From Dichetophora obliterata (Eukaryota; Arthropoda; Insecta; Diptera; Sciomyzidae): 64,000 nt of DNA. Location: positions 31,475,574-31,539,573 of the forward strand of contig OY986436.1 of NCBI GenBank assembly GCA_963920525.1, read 5' to 3'. Each line of letters begins with the position of its first letter. Positions within the stretch are counted from its first letter, which is position 1. Shown in pieces: positions 23,038-35,224 of this stretch. The notes below the pieces were generated by a model, which had not been told where the DNA came from, did not search any database, and was given only the letters and a program-made list of their open reading frames with translations. Both the position numbers and the translations under genes were made by a program.

Positions 23038-23070
23038 CGCCAACTAAGTAAGTAAGTAAGTATAAGGGAT

Positions 23071-25289
23071 AAATGCAAAATCTTCAACAAAGTTGTTAGT
23101 TACGTCAGCTTAACTAATTTCAATAAACATGTACAGAACTCCCTTGCATATATGTTTGATGAGTGAGAGAATCACTGCAAAGTTTCAAATAGTGCTATAT
23201 ACAATAGCCCCGTTCAGATTTCAAATCGCTTAGAAAATCGTTTGTCAAATCGTTTGACCACAAAAGTGTTCATGCTCGTCAAATTTTTTATCAAATTTCA
23301 TTTGGTATTGAACACCGGAGTTAGCATATCGCAATGACGGGTAATTTTTAGTGCACATGCACTCATAAAAGTCTGCTTCCCTTAAATTAAAAAATTAAGA
23401 AATATTCTCTAAAATTTTTAACCATGTGACAAATGTCAGTTAAAATTATTTTTTTCTTTTTAGTTCACTTTTTTTTTCAACAAAAGCTTATTTTTAAAAA
23501 ATTTGTTACTTTTTATTTATTTATCCATGGTTTGGTTAAGAACCTGATACTTTTCGCCTAAAAAGAAAAAACAAAATAAAATTTAATTTCTAATTCATCA
23601 GTAAAAATTATTTTATTTTGATTTAATAAAAAATAAATCACTCAAAAATAATAAATAGCATAGTTATAAGATCTATAAGATCTCCCATTGAAATTACTGA
23701 CTACGATTGCATATTGTATTATTTGAGAAAAAGTAATACAGACATGTTTATTTGGTAGATTTCAAGATTATCGATCACTTCATGGATTTGTATTTCCAAA
23801 TGGAAGACGTTCATTGCTTCATGTTGTGACTTTAATCTTTAGGAAGTAGTTGTTCTTATTTCGTAAAATATTTGGAGTATGTGTATTCTTTTCGCCACTG
23901 GGAGAGTAAGCTGAAAAATCTATAAGGTCCGTTATAAATATAAAGATATTTTTTTATTTGATAATACGACACTTACAACATCTTATCACCATATAATCAT
24001 ATTCGAAATTGGATTTCGATTTTGTCAGTTGCAGACTCTCTCACGTTCATTATTTTCGCAACTCTTTTTCTTGTTCACACATTTTTTCTTTGTTTACAAA
24101 AATTTCGCACCAATATCCGCGGCAACCTGTGTGTCATACAAAAAAACGAAATAAACATTAACAACTCTAATTTACACATGAACAAATCTGATGAAATTAA
24201 AAAACTCAACAAAATTTTCGAATGATATTTTAATGTTTTATATGCAGATGTTAGCAATAAAAGCTACGCGCTTAAAACCAGATTTTGTTGGGTTAAAGTT
24301 GTTGCGTTGATGGGTGTAATTGTTGTTTTATTGTTGGCAATTTTTGCCGATCGAATAAACACTATAATTGGATTTGTAAAAAATGTTGTAACTTTTGCAT
24401 ACTAACGGCATTTTATAAATTTAACGGATACATGATGGTTTTAAAAAAATTTATTTTATGTTGCTGATGCTGTTAATGTGTATGAATATGTAGAAATATT
24501 TTAAATTTGAGCAGGATTTTTTGAATATTTATTTGAGAACTTTTTCGGTTTTGTTGCTGTTGTTGTTGCAGTTATTTTTGTTGTTAATTAGTCGTATTCC
24601 TAACGTGCCTTAACAATCTGTTGCCAAAAATGTTGAATGATTTATATGCATGACTCACTTTGCCAATTGTGGTACGTGGTTTGGTTTTTAGACAAAAATG
24701 TTGTGAGTTTTAAGAGTGGCTGCAATTGCTGCTGCAAACGAAACCAATTTGGTTTGCGCTGCTAATGTGACTGAAAAACTTATAAATTAAAATTTTTTTT
24801 GTGACATTAATTTTTAATAACATCTCAAATCTTTTTTCTTTAATCTTAAATCTTAAATCTTAAATCTAAACCTAAAGTAAAGCAAAAATAAAACAAATGT
24901 GAGCATGTGAAATGGGAGAAAAACTGAGAAATTGACACTTCAAATCTCATCGACTCTGTGGTGCAGTGCGCTAGTGCGCGCTTGCACGGGCATCACAAAG
25001 ATTTCTGTTGAAGCCTTAAGCATGGCCGAAATTGCAATAAAATCAGGTAGTGACTTTTTCCTTTTCATATTGAATCAATTTGTTGTTGTTGTTGTTTCTT
25101 TGGAAAGATTCTTTAGAACATTTAATTGTTCTAACTTTGACCTAAAACTCAATAAACGAATTTAACCTATCAAACAACTAGAATTTGTATTTAAAATCAA
25201 GTATGATTTGAACTATCAAACATTTAGAATTTGTATTAAAATCATATAAAATAAACACTATAAATAACAAGGTCATTTAGAAAAAACTT
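23071..25289. other. AT-rich spacer, no gene seen
   Basis: No coding region found. A short run of the heptamer CTTAAAT (about 24838-24872) foreshadows the large satellite 420 bp downstream. TTG-type simple repeats occur near 24555 and 25080. Confidence 0.5.
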
Positions 25290-26905
25290 TAATTAAATCT
25301 TAAATCATAAATCTTAAATCTTAAATCATAATTCTTAAATCTAAAATCTAAAATCTAAAATCTAAAATCTAAAATCTAAAATCTAAAATCTAAAATCTAA
25401 AATCTAAAATCTAAAATCTAAAATCTTAAATCTAAAATCTTAAATCTTAAATCTTAAATCTTAAATCTTAAATCTTAAATCTTAAATCTTAAATCTTAAA
25501 TCTTAAATCTTAAATCTTAAATCTTAAATCTTAAATCTTAAATCTTAAATCTTAAATCTTAAATCTTAAATCTTAAATCTTAAATCTTAAATCTTAAATC
25601 TTAAATCTTAAATCTTAAATCTTAAATCTTAAATCTTAAATCTTAAATCTTAAATCTTAAATCTTAAATCTTAAATCTTAAATCTTAAATCTTAAATCTT
25701 AAATCTTAAATCTTAAATCTTAAATCTTAAATCTTAAATCTTAAATCTTAAATCTTAAATCTTAAATCTTAAATCTTAAATCTTAAATCTTAAATCTTAA
25801 ATCTTAAATCTTAAATCTTAAATCTTAAATCTTAAATCTTAAATCCTAAATCTTAAATCTTAAATCTTAAATCTTAAATCTTAAATCTTAAATCTTAAAT
25901 CTTAAATCTTAAATCTTAAATCTTAAATCTTAAATCTTAAATCTTAAATCTTAAATCTTAAATCTTAAATCTTAAATCTTAAATCTTTAATCTTAAATCT
26001 TTAATCTTTAATCTTTAATCTTTAATCTTTAATCTTTAATCTTTAATCTTTAATCTTTAATCTTTAATCTTTAATCTTTAATCTTTAATCTTTAATCTTT
26101 AATCTTAAATCTTTAATCTTTAATCTTTAATCTTTAATCTTTAATCTTTAATCTTTAATCTTTAATCTTTAATCTTTAATCTTTAATCTTTAATCTTTAA
26201 TCTTTAATCTTTAATCTTTAATCTTTAATCTTTAATCTTTAATCTTTAATCTTTAATCTTTAATCTTTAATCTTTAATCTTTAATCTTTAATCTTTAATC
26301 TTTAATCTTTAATCTTTAATCTTTAATCTTTAATCTTTAATCTTTAATCTTTAATCTTTAATCTTTAGAGTTAATCTTTAATCTTTAATCTTTAATCTTT
26401 AATCTTTAATCTTTAATCTTTAATCTTTAATCTTTAGAGTTAATCTTTAATCTTTAATCTTTAATCTTTAATCTTTAATCTTTAATCTTTAATCTTTAAT
26501 CTTTAATCTTTAATCTTTAATCTTTAATCTTTAATCTTTAATCTTTAATCTTTAATCTTTAATCTTTAATCTTTAATCTTTAATCTTTAATCTTTAATCT
26601 TTAATCTTTAATCTTTAATCTTTAATCTTTAATCTTTAATCTTTAATCTTTAATCTTTAATCTTTAATCTTTAATCTTTAATCTTTAATCTTTAATCTTT
26701 AATCTTTAATCTTTAATCTTTAATCTTTAATCTTTAATCTTTAATCTTTAATCTTTAATCTTTAATCTTTAATCTTTAATCTTTAATCTTTAATCTTTAA
26801 TCTTTAATCTTTAATCTTTAATCTTTAATCTTTAATCTTTAATCTTTAATCTTTAATCTTTAATTTTTAATCTTTAATCTATTTTCTTAAATCTTAAATC
26901 GTCTT
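25290..26905. repeat. Heptanucleotide satellite, ~1.6 kb in three sequence blocks
   Basis: Tandem 7-mers throughout. Block 1 (about 25340-25440) is CTAAAAT. Block 2 (about 25441-25985) is CTTAAAT. Block 3 (about 25990-26880) is CTTTAAT. Blocks differ by one base in the unit and are nearly pure inside. Exceptions are a single CCTAAAT near 25845, a single reversion to the block 2 unit near 26105, and two identical TTAGAG interruptions about 68 bp apart (near 26368 and 26436). About 230 units in total. No gene function is implied. Confidence 0.97.
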
Positions 26906-29900
26906 AAGACTGATGATTGAAGTTTTATTTGTGATGTTTATTTTTAAATTTGGAATTATATTTAGCAACCTTTATCTTTTAATCGATTTTGAAAGAATTT
27001 TTTCAAATCTGTATATTTTAACAAAACCGCATAAAAGATTTTATTCAGCTTATTTTGAGTTGTAATAATATTAAGCTGTTAAAAATTATTTTTATTAAAA
27101 AAAGAAAAAAAAAAACTAAACAAACTTTCGGTAAGAATCTCTGTCACATAGTAATTTCATGTTTTATGAGAAAACTCAATGAAAGACAAAAAAATTTTAA
27201 CAATAAAATAGATGCAAACTTAAAAGATTTGTCAACCTTGTGTAAAGGCGTCGGTAACAAAGTTGTCAACATTCTTAAAAGTTTTTTTTTTGTTTTGGTA
27301 CCTTAGCTGAAAAGTTAACAGTTTTACGTTCTGCATAATTTATTGTGCTTAACATGCATGTTTTTGTTGTTGTTCCTCTTGTTGCTATTTATGTTGCGGA
27401 AAAAATGGCATTAAAAGTTTTGTCATTTTTCAAATAAAAATTGTTAACAACGCTACATTGAAAATATTGCAATACTCAAGAAATGCTTTATTAACAGATA
27501 TTTTATGCTCAACGCGTAGTGCATAAAAAAATAGTACTCTGAGTTGTTCGAATTTCCATTTGTTTTTCTCACCCACTGTTTTGTGTTTCACGGTTTATAA
27601 AGTTTTAACTAACTCGAGTATAAAAAAAAATATAAATATTTTTAAAACTCAACGAGAGTAAAAAGAAAACGCGCAAATGCTGGGCTTGATAAAATAGAAA
27701 AGTTTTCGCATTGTTTTTTAATGTTTATTTTTGTTTGTTTTTTCCCAAAGTAACATCTTGTTTTCTTTTACACCCACCTCAAACTGCTTTTCGCACGTTT
27801 TTTCCGCACCGACTTAACGCAGTTTGTAAACATTTTAATAACTAATCTTCATGATTACGTTAACGGAAAACGAAAAATTTGTACGTGTCGTAACGTATAA
27901 AAGCAGATTTTTTCTTTTGCATAGGCAGAGTTTGGTAGTTGCTGAGCTTATAAATATGTTAAATATGTGAACAAGTAATTCAATTCTAGCTAAATAGAGT
28001 GCTAAATGATGATTTTAAAAGTAGATCGGCTTATATGAAGTCTCAGATTGGTTGAGTGGAAATGTTGAACGCTTAAGTTAAGAACACAGTCATCGCCCAA
28101 CAAAAATGACGGAAGCATTTTAAAAGTCACTAAAAGAACTTCAAAAACAAAATTGCAAGTAATAGCATAATTCTTGCCTTAAGGCTAAATTTCTTTTCTC
28201 TTCTTAAAGCATGTATTACCACTTAAAATGTGTTAACAATGGTAACAAAGACTTTTTCATAAAAGTAAAAATTGCATGTCTTTGACATCTGTCAGCAATT
28301 ATGTATGTCATGGCGCAATAAAGGAAATGGCATGATAAATAACACATTTATTAAAATATTCGAAAAGTAAATATTGAAGAATGCAAAGTTGTGCATTTAA
28401 TTACTTCATGATGTAATAGCTGTTGAAGGCGTTTGCACCATAAAAAACTAAATAAAAACATTTAAAAGATAGTTTTTTGTGTATGTTTAAATAAAATCGC
28501 CACAAAATGATTCGTGTTCATTATTCTAGCTAGATAAAATTATTATATTGTCTTATTATAATTTTAGGTTAAGACAAGAAAATATTCTTTGGAAAACAGG
28601 GTCGAAAATGCCCCTTAAACTGGTACGTGTTAATTTATATACAAAACTGGTGTGTCAAGTTTTTTAGCTATATGTATCTTTAAAAGTATATCCTGCAGTC
28701 CGCGGCATCGTGTACGAACATGTCGTGATGATTTCTTAAAGAAGTTACTGCATGAGATACATTTTGTCGATAATTCTTTAACAAATCGGTTTTGTTTTTG
28801 TTCATCGAAAACAGAAAGTTTTGAAACAGTGAACGAATTTAATTTTATTTTCTTTTATATGAGATTTTCGTCAATGAAATGTATAACCGAATCAGTATGT
28901 TTCGTCAAATAACCAGAAAAATCGTGCATGATTCAATAATGATTTCTCGTAGCTAGATATCTCTAAGAGATATTTTATTTTTAATGAAGTAATTCTAGGT
29001 AAAAGTATTCATTTATATAGGTAGCTTTAAGAAGTGAGCCACTGACCACCAAATAATAATCCGATGAAAATTAAATTTGTGTATGTCATAACAGACGAAA
29101 TTTGAGGGAACACTTTTTTTTTACCATTTTATTAAAACATAGTGGCTCTTAATTCAATTTACCAGCAAAACTGATTTTTCCCCATATAAATCGTACGTGA
29201 AAATTAGAAAATGAAAACGCAACCTCTAAACATTTACCAATTGAGATGCACTTTACAGGGATTGTTTCTAAGGTCAAATGGAAGTGGAAAAGCCGCGAAC
29301 ATTAAACACGATTTTTTTTTGGGTCACCCTAATGTGTACAGTCTAAAACCAGCATAAAGAACTAACATAGAAAAATTCAATACTGAATAAATCCAGTGTT
29401 AGTTTGGGGTTTTTTTTTAATAAAAAGTCATTTGCAATTAATTAAAATTATTATAAATAGTTTTTTACTTCTGTATTTAAAAAAATCATTGAAAAAAATT
29501 TAAAAAAATTATTTATTGTATTAACTTGCCGTATAGTTACTATCATATTTATAACAGCACGAATGCGGTAGACGATCGTTTTGTTTACCGATTTGACAAA
29601 GAATGTCCCATGTATGTAAAACGATTTCCTTCAACAAACAAAACGATGTGTGTTCGTGATTTTGGCACAAACAAGACCAACAGTAACATAAACAGCTACT
29701 GAAGCATTTAATGCTTATTTTTTCTCATAATAAAATGTGTATTTTTTTCTTATATTTTACTATTTTGTGACCTAATGATAGAAATAATAAAATCCAAAGT
29801 TAAATATTTGTTTCATTCACTTTATAACCTATATTTGAGCATATATTTAGTCTTTTTACGATAAATATTAGACGCCAAAGTGTTCACCAAAAACCTGACA

Positions 29901-29947
29901 TGTGCTTGAAACAATTTTTGAGAGTAATCCGCATAGAAACGGCTCTC
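26906..29947. other. AT-rich spacer, no gene seen
   Basis: Three kilobases without recognisable coding or RNA features on either strand; short reading frames here show no motif and have AT-driven composition. Confidence 0.5.
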
Positions 29948-30425
29948 CCAGCAAACAAAGTGCTTTCAAAAGAAGCTAAAGTGGAAGGGACACTCTTGAA
30001 TTCCATCCCTTCCACTTTCATACCCAGAAGGGATTTTTTAACATATGCAACTCATTGGGAGGAATGCTTTCCTCAATTGTATCTAGAAGTGCTTACAGAA
30101 CTTTTTCAATGGAAGATTTCTTTGAGCCCTTCAATGAAAAGATTCTATTAGGTGTTTTCCAGAAAAATTTTAAGAAGGCTTTTCATAGAATGGAATGTTT
30201 TTGTGGGTAGGGGGTTAAAGCAATCCCTGGGAAAATATCCCTTTTCCCGATATTTTCGCTATTTTGGTGTTGGAAATAAGAAGTGTTTGGGTTTTGTTGG
30301 GGGTTTAAAAAAATTCCACGTAAACTATCCTTATTCCGATATTCAAAGCATTTTGCTGCTTTAAGTAGTAAGGGGTTGAGTTTAATTAGGGGTTTAAAAA
30401 TCCCACGGAAAATATCTAAAACATC
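29948..30425 (+). repeat. Inverted-repeat arm P
   Basis: Starts CCCAGCAAACAAAGTGCTT and is matched in reverse complement by 31262-31738 along its whole length. It holds repeated motifs of the type GGGTTTAAAAA-ATCCC-GAAAATATC. The short reading frames 29900-30364 lie in this arm and are not genes. No obvious target duplication outside the P pair. Confidence 0.7.
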
Positions 30426-30450
30426 CTAGCAAAATGTTTAATACTAATTT

Positions 30451-30610
30451 AACATGCATTCTTAGGGACACTGCTTCCAGAACACATTCTATAGATCCAA
30501 TGGTGCTTCTTCTTAGCCTTATCAAGAAGTGCTTTCAAGAAGCATTCTCATAAGCCACTTCTCGAAGATATTCAAATAGCATTTAAATTTAATTAAAGTT
30601 AAAATAAAAT
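30451..30610 (+). repeat. Inverted-repeat arm Q
   Basis: Starts ACATGCATTCTTAGGGAC and ends near TTTAATTAAAGTT. It is matched in reverse complement by 31765-31915. It lies next to P on the same side, giving the order P, Q, centre, P', Q'. Confidence 0.7.
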
Positions 30611-30624
30611 ATAAATATTATATT

Positions 30625-31262
30625 ATACTAGCTGAACCCGGTGTGCTTCGCTACCCCCCTCGTACCAGGATTGCATTTCAAAATTGTGGCAATACCAAAA
30701 TCACTTTTCACGCCATTGAATTTTCGAAATAAGTCCACCCCAGCGCCACCTACCGTGTCCATTTATACACGATTTATTTTCTTATGATTAAACAAACATA
30801 CATTCTGAATTTCAGTTAAATTGGTCCATAAATTCAAATTTTCGATATAAGTCCACCCCAGCGCCACCTATCGGGTCCATTTATACACAAATTATTTTCT
30901 TATGATTAAACAAACATACATTCTGAATTTCAGTTAAATTGGTCCATAAATTCAAATTTTCGATATAAGTCCACCCCAGCGCCACCTATCGGGTCCATTT
31001 ATACACAAATTATTTTCTTATGATTAAACAAACATACATTCTGAATTTCAGTTAAATTGGTCCATAAATTCAAATTTTCGATATAAGTCCACCCCAACGC
31101 CACCTATCGGACTTTCCCGGAGGGTTTTTCCAAAATTTTCCTTCGTAAAAACCTTCTCCTGGCAATTATAAACAACTGAAAAAAAATTTTAGACAAATCG
31201 GCCCAGCCATTCTCAATTGATGTTTTACTATACATTTTTTACAACATTTTTATATATATAGA
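30625..31262 (+). mobile_element. Short interspersed element with three ~117-bp tandem units
   Basis: Begins TACTAGCTGAACCCGGTGTGCTTCG-like and ends TTTATATATATAGAT. To my knowledge this pair of ends is common in invertebrate non-coding repeats, but I cannot name the family. The middle holds about three tandem copies of a 117-bp unit containing AAGTCCACCCCAGCGCCACC and TCAGTTAAATTGGTCC (about 30730-31110). Copies 2 and 3 are almost identical. No coding capacity. Confidence 0.6.
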
Positions 31263-31738
31263 TGTTTTAGATATTTTTCGTGGAATTTTTCAAACCCCCA
31301 ACAAAACGCCACCACTTCCTACTTCACACACCAAAATGCCTTGAAAATCGGGAAAAGGGATATTTTACGTGAATTTTTTAAAACCCCCAACAAATCCCAA
31401 ACACTTTTCATTTCCAACACCAAAATCGAGATAAAATCGGTAACAGGGATATCTTCCTTGGGATTTCTTAAACCCCCTATCCACAAAAAGTATTTTATTC
31501 CATGAAATGCTTTCTGAGGGTTCTCCTAAGAAACACCTACTTGAATCCTTTCATTTAAGGGCTCAAAGAAATCTTTCGTTGAAAAAATTCTTTAAGCACT
31601 TCTAGAGTAGACTAAGAAAGTATTCCTCCTAATGACATGAATATGTTAAAGAATGCCTTCTGGGTACGAAAGTAGAAGAAATGGAATTTATGAATTTCTC
31701 TTCTACTTTACCTTCTTTTCGAAGCACTTTTTTGGCTG
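31262..31738 (-). repeat. Inverted-repeat arm P'
   Basis: Reverse complement of 29948-30425, ending GAAGCACTTTTTTGGCTGGGA. Confidence 0.7.
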
Positions 31739-31764
31739 GGATATATTATAATTATATATAATTT

Positions 31765-31915
31765 TTTTACTTTAATTAAAGTAAAATGTCATTTGAATAT
31801 CTTCCAGAAGTACAATAGGTTATAAGAATGCCTCTTAAAATAACTTCTTTATAAGAAGAAGCAGAGTTTGATCTATGGAATGTCTTCTGGAAGCAATGTC
31901 CGTAAGAATGCATGT
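31765..31915 (-). repeat. Inverted-repeat arm Q'
   Basis: Reverse complement of 30451-30610. Landmarks TTGAATATCTTCCAGAAG and GCTTCTTC with GGAATGTCTTCTGGAAGC match Q. Confidence 0.65.
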
Positions 31916-31925
31916 CACGTAATAC

Positions 31926-32509
31926 GTAAATCTACATCAAAAAATAATAATTTAAACGTTGAATTCTGAAACGCGTTAGCGGCGATTTTCGAAATCGTTA
32001 GTTAGCGAAAGCTGTAATTTTCTATGAACGTGGAACGCACAATGACCGATAACAACAATGATTATTACCGTAAAATTTTTGGAAAATCTACTGCAGGTCC
32101 TATATAAGTCTAACTAACCCAATTATAAACCAAATTCATTTTTTTCGTTGACCGCTTCACGTTAAATCCCTCATTATTCTATTCGAATGAAGAGTACAAA
32201 GTGCAAGTTACTTAATAAGTTGAACTTATTGTTGTTTTTTTTTTTGTCTCGTATGAAATACTTTTACATAATTAACATGGTTTTTTTATTACAATGCATT
32301 AATAAATGTTTATAAAAATGTGGATTATTTTTTTTTTGTTTTTTCGAACATATTTGAAATTGACGTATTTTGACGTAAAGACATAAATTCGAATTAAATT
32401 GGATATGCCAGTCAAAAGAGACAGACAAAGCAAATTCTTCACATTGGGCGAGAGAAAAATTTATACAACTGATATATTTACATCACTTACTTCATGGACG
32501 ATTACAACC
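31926..32509. other. AT-rich spacer, no gene seen
   Basis: No recognisable feature; poly-T runs only. Confidence 0.45.
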
Positions 32510-33014
32510 ACTCCTACATGGCTAAGTTGCGGATGTTTTCACAAGAAATGTTGAGTTTTAAAAAATAACAGAACCACCTCAGGCACTTGACTCTCCTAGG
32601 AGTGAATTCGATAGAGATATGAACTATTTGAGCATTTCTATAAATTTTTTTGTTTTTTGTTAAGGGTCCCCCTAGAAAGGTGGCAGATAAGAGATAAAAG
32701 TGTTGAGACGAAATGTTGAGGGCAAAAAAACAATAGAATCAGCTGATACACTTGACTACTCTATGAGTGAATCCAATAGATATAAACTATTTTCGAAATT
32801 TTTCTAATTTTTTTTTTTAAGAGAGACCCAAGAACGGTGAAATATAGTGGTTGGGTGTGTTCGAAAAAAATGTTGGGGTAAAAAAAATAGAATAGGAACC
32901 GTTTATACCATTGACTCCTTTAGCAGTGAATTCGGTAGAGATATTATGAACTCTTTTCGAAATTTTTCTTTATGTTTTTTTGAAGGAAATGAACACTAAA
33001 AGGTGGCAAATAAG
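32510..33014. repeat. ~160-bp tandem repeat array, left part
   Basis: Three diverged units whose shared core TTGACTC...AGTGAATTCGATAGAGATAT-like begins at 32587, 32752 and 32911. Each is followed by a poly-T run and a GGTGG(C/A)(A)AATA-type segment. The array is cut at 33014 by a hAT insertion and resumes at 37077 (core at 37120). A last partial core follows the LINE at 40477. Confidence 0.7.
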
Positions 33015-33224
33015 CAGGGGCATAACTAGCGTGGGGATAAGGGGGTAGACTACCCTCCTTAATTTTTTTAGTGTCGGCCTAATTGTTATTTTTTACTAAA
33101 ATTTTTTAAAATATTGTTTTTTATAAACAATAATTACGAAAGCATCAAAGCTAGTCGTACCTTTTATTGAAATTTTCGTAACAAAAACAAACTTTAGGCG
33201 GCTTTTTCAGTTTCATTCATAACA

Positions 33225-33390
33225 AAAACTATCTTCAGTCGGCCAATTCACTTTTAGTCGTACCTTAAACAAACTTCACTCGGCCAACTCTTTTTAAGTC
33301 GTATCTTAAACAAACTTCATTAGGACAACTCACTTTAGGTCCTACCTTAAACAGACTTCAGTCGTCCAACTCATTTTAAGTCGTATCAGC
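33225..33390. repeat. ~52-bp tandem repeat inside the hAT element
   Basis: About three diverged copies of GTCGTACCTTAAACAAACTTCA followed by GTCGGCCAACTCA. This subterminal position is where hAT transposase-binding motifs cluster, but that role is inference. Confidence 0.7.
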
Positions 33391-33589
33391 GTTGAATTGT
33401 TGTATACGAATCCAGTGTTCCTTTGTGACAAAATGCAAAAAAAGTTTAGAAAAGTAGTATACATTTTGTTAAAATGGTACGAAAATCGTAATGCATAGTA
33501 ATGTAAAAGAGAGCAGCGGACCAAATGGTAAAAATTTACCATTTTTAGTCCAATTGTGCAACCGTGTCCTTGACCAAAAATAAACACCG

Positions 33590-33999
33590 AAAACTCGTTT
33601 CATTTCTATGGTGCATTTCGACAAACAATCGAACACCAATGAATATTGAAATAAATGAAGAAGCAACTAGAACAGATGGCAACCCTTGATAGAGTTAAGG
33701 CGGTGATCTAAAATGGCTTACTGCTTTGAAGTGATTAGTAGCCATAAAATTCATGAGAATGAATTAGAGGATCTACACATTCATATGCTAGTTTAAACAG
33801 TGAGTTGATCACAGCTTAATCACTCAAAGACTACTGATGAGGAATATGTAGCGATTTCCGAAACAGACTGTCTAGTCAGCTAAGTGATTGACTCTATACA
33901 GAGTTGTTGTTGTTGTTGTTGCCTTCTTGAAAACTCACTTGATCTAAAGCTCACAATCTTAATTCATGTAATTATTCAATAGATCATAAAAACTAATTA
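33590..33999 (+). repeat. 410-bp duplicated segment, copy 1
   Basis: Nearly identical to 34160-34576 in direct orientation. Starts AAAACTCGTTTCATTTC and ends AAAAACTAATTA. Includes a (TTG)n run near 33903. Confidence 0.9.
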
Positions 34000-34159
34000 A
34001 CTTAACTATGGCAGAGCACGGCCAAATAAGTTTAATTAATGTCAAATTAATTAAATAATCTAATAATTGATCGATTTTTCGGTCAAAGTCATGTGTAATT
34101 GAACATTTGGTTGTGAAAATAGCCACCTTTCAGTTAGAACACTAGCTTCTGGCGAAGCA

Positions 34160-34576
34160 AAAACTCGTTTCATTTCTATGGTGCATTTCGACAAACAATC
34201 GAACACCAATGAATATTGAAATAAATGAAGAAGCAACTAGAACAGATGGCAACCCTTGATAGAGTTAAGGCGGTGATCTAAAATGGCTTACTGCTTTGAA
34301 GTGTCATATGATTAGTAGCCATACAATTCATGAGAATGAATTAGAGGATCTACACATTCATATGCTAGTTTAAACAGTGAGTTGATCACAGCTTAATCAC
34401 TCAAAGACTACTGATGAGGAATATGTAGCGATTTCCGAAACAGACTGTCTAGTCAGCTAAGTGATTGACTCTATACAGAGTTGTTGTTGTTGTTGTTGCC
34501 TTCTTGAAAACTCACTTGATCTAAAGCTCACAATCTTAATTCATGTAATTATTCAATAGATCATAAAAACTAATTA
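34160..34576 (+). repeat. 410-bp duplicated segment, copy 2
   Basis: Direct copy of 33590-33999 differing by a small insertion (TCAT near 34303), one extra TTG-type change and very few substitutions. 160 bp of unrelated sequence separates the copies. The duplication is much younger than the surrounding decayed hAT. Confidence 0.9.
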
Positions 34577-35224
34577 TGATATTTTTGTTTGACCAAAAAA
34601 ATACTAATGACTTTTATATAAGATTTTAAAGATAAAATCAGATTACTATTTTTATATCTGAGCAAAAACCTGAAAATCATAAAATAATGATTAATGATTA
34701 AGTTTTTGGATACAGCTTAATTCTAACAGTCCCTGATACAAATACTTTGTCAAAAAGTTGAAAATATAAGTGGAATAAAACAAGCCCAAACGAACAAAGG
34801 TTTACTCAGTCGCCCCACATATTCCCCTTTTTAAAACCTTATTAATACATTGTCGTAGAACTTTCTGAGATTGAAATTTTTATCCAGAAGTACCCAGCAT
34901 TTGTAATAAAAAATTTAATGATCAAAATCGGCCAACATATTTAAAGAAATTTTCTTAGCTCAAGAACTCTGATGTAAAATCTTTAATTTCATAGACTTAA
35001 CATTTTAATTTAAATACAATTATAATAAATAATTAAATAATTAATTTAAAGAATTTAGTCAAACTATTGAAAACAGGTCCGTTTTAACTTTTAAACTCGA
35101 GATGATGGCAAAAAGAACAGCATTTTTAAATCTGCATTCAATATTCATTTATTATAAAAGCATCGCTTTATGTCGTTGTTGATGTTCTAAACGAAATTTC
35201 CCAAAGCTCTAAGAAAATTGACAA

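Larger units (their letters stand above)
20699..23060 (+). mobile_element. RTE-like LINE, 5'-truncated copy (copy 1)
   Basis: Flanked by identical TATAAGGGAT (20689-20698 and 23061-23070), a 10-bp target-site duplication. The 3' end is a short TAAG tandem tail after the stop codon (about 23043-23060), the kind of microsatellite tail used by RTE-type LINEs. The 5' part of the endonuclease is missing. Where both copies exist it is nearly identical to the minus-strand copy at 37202-40448, so both are relatively recent. Clade RTE is inferred from the endonuclease type (often annotated as craniofacial development protein 2-like) and the tail. Confidence 0.9.
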
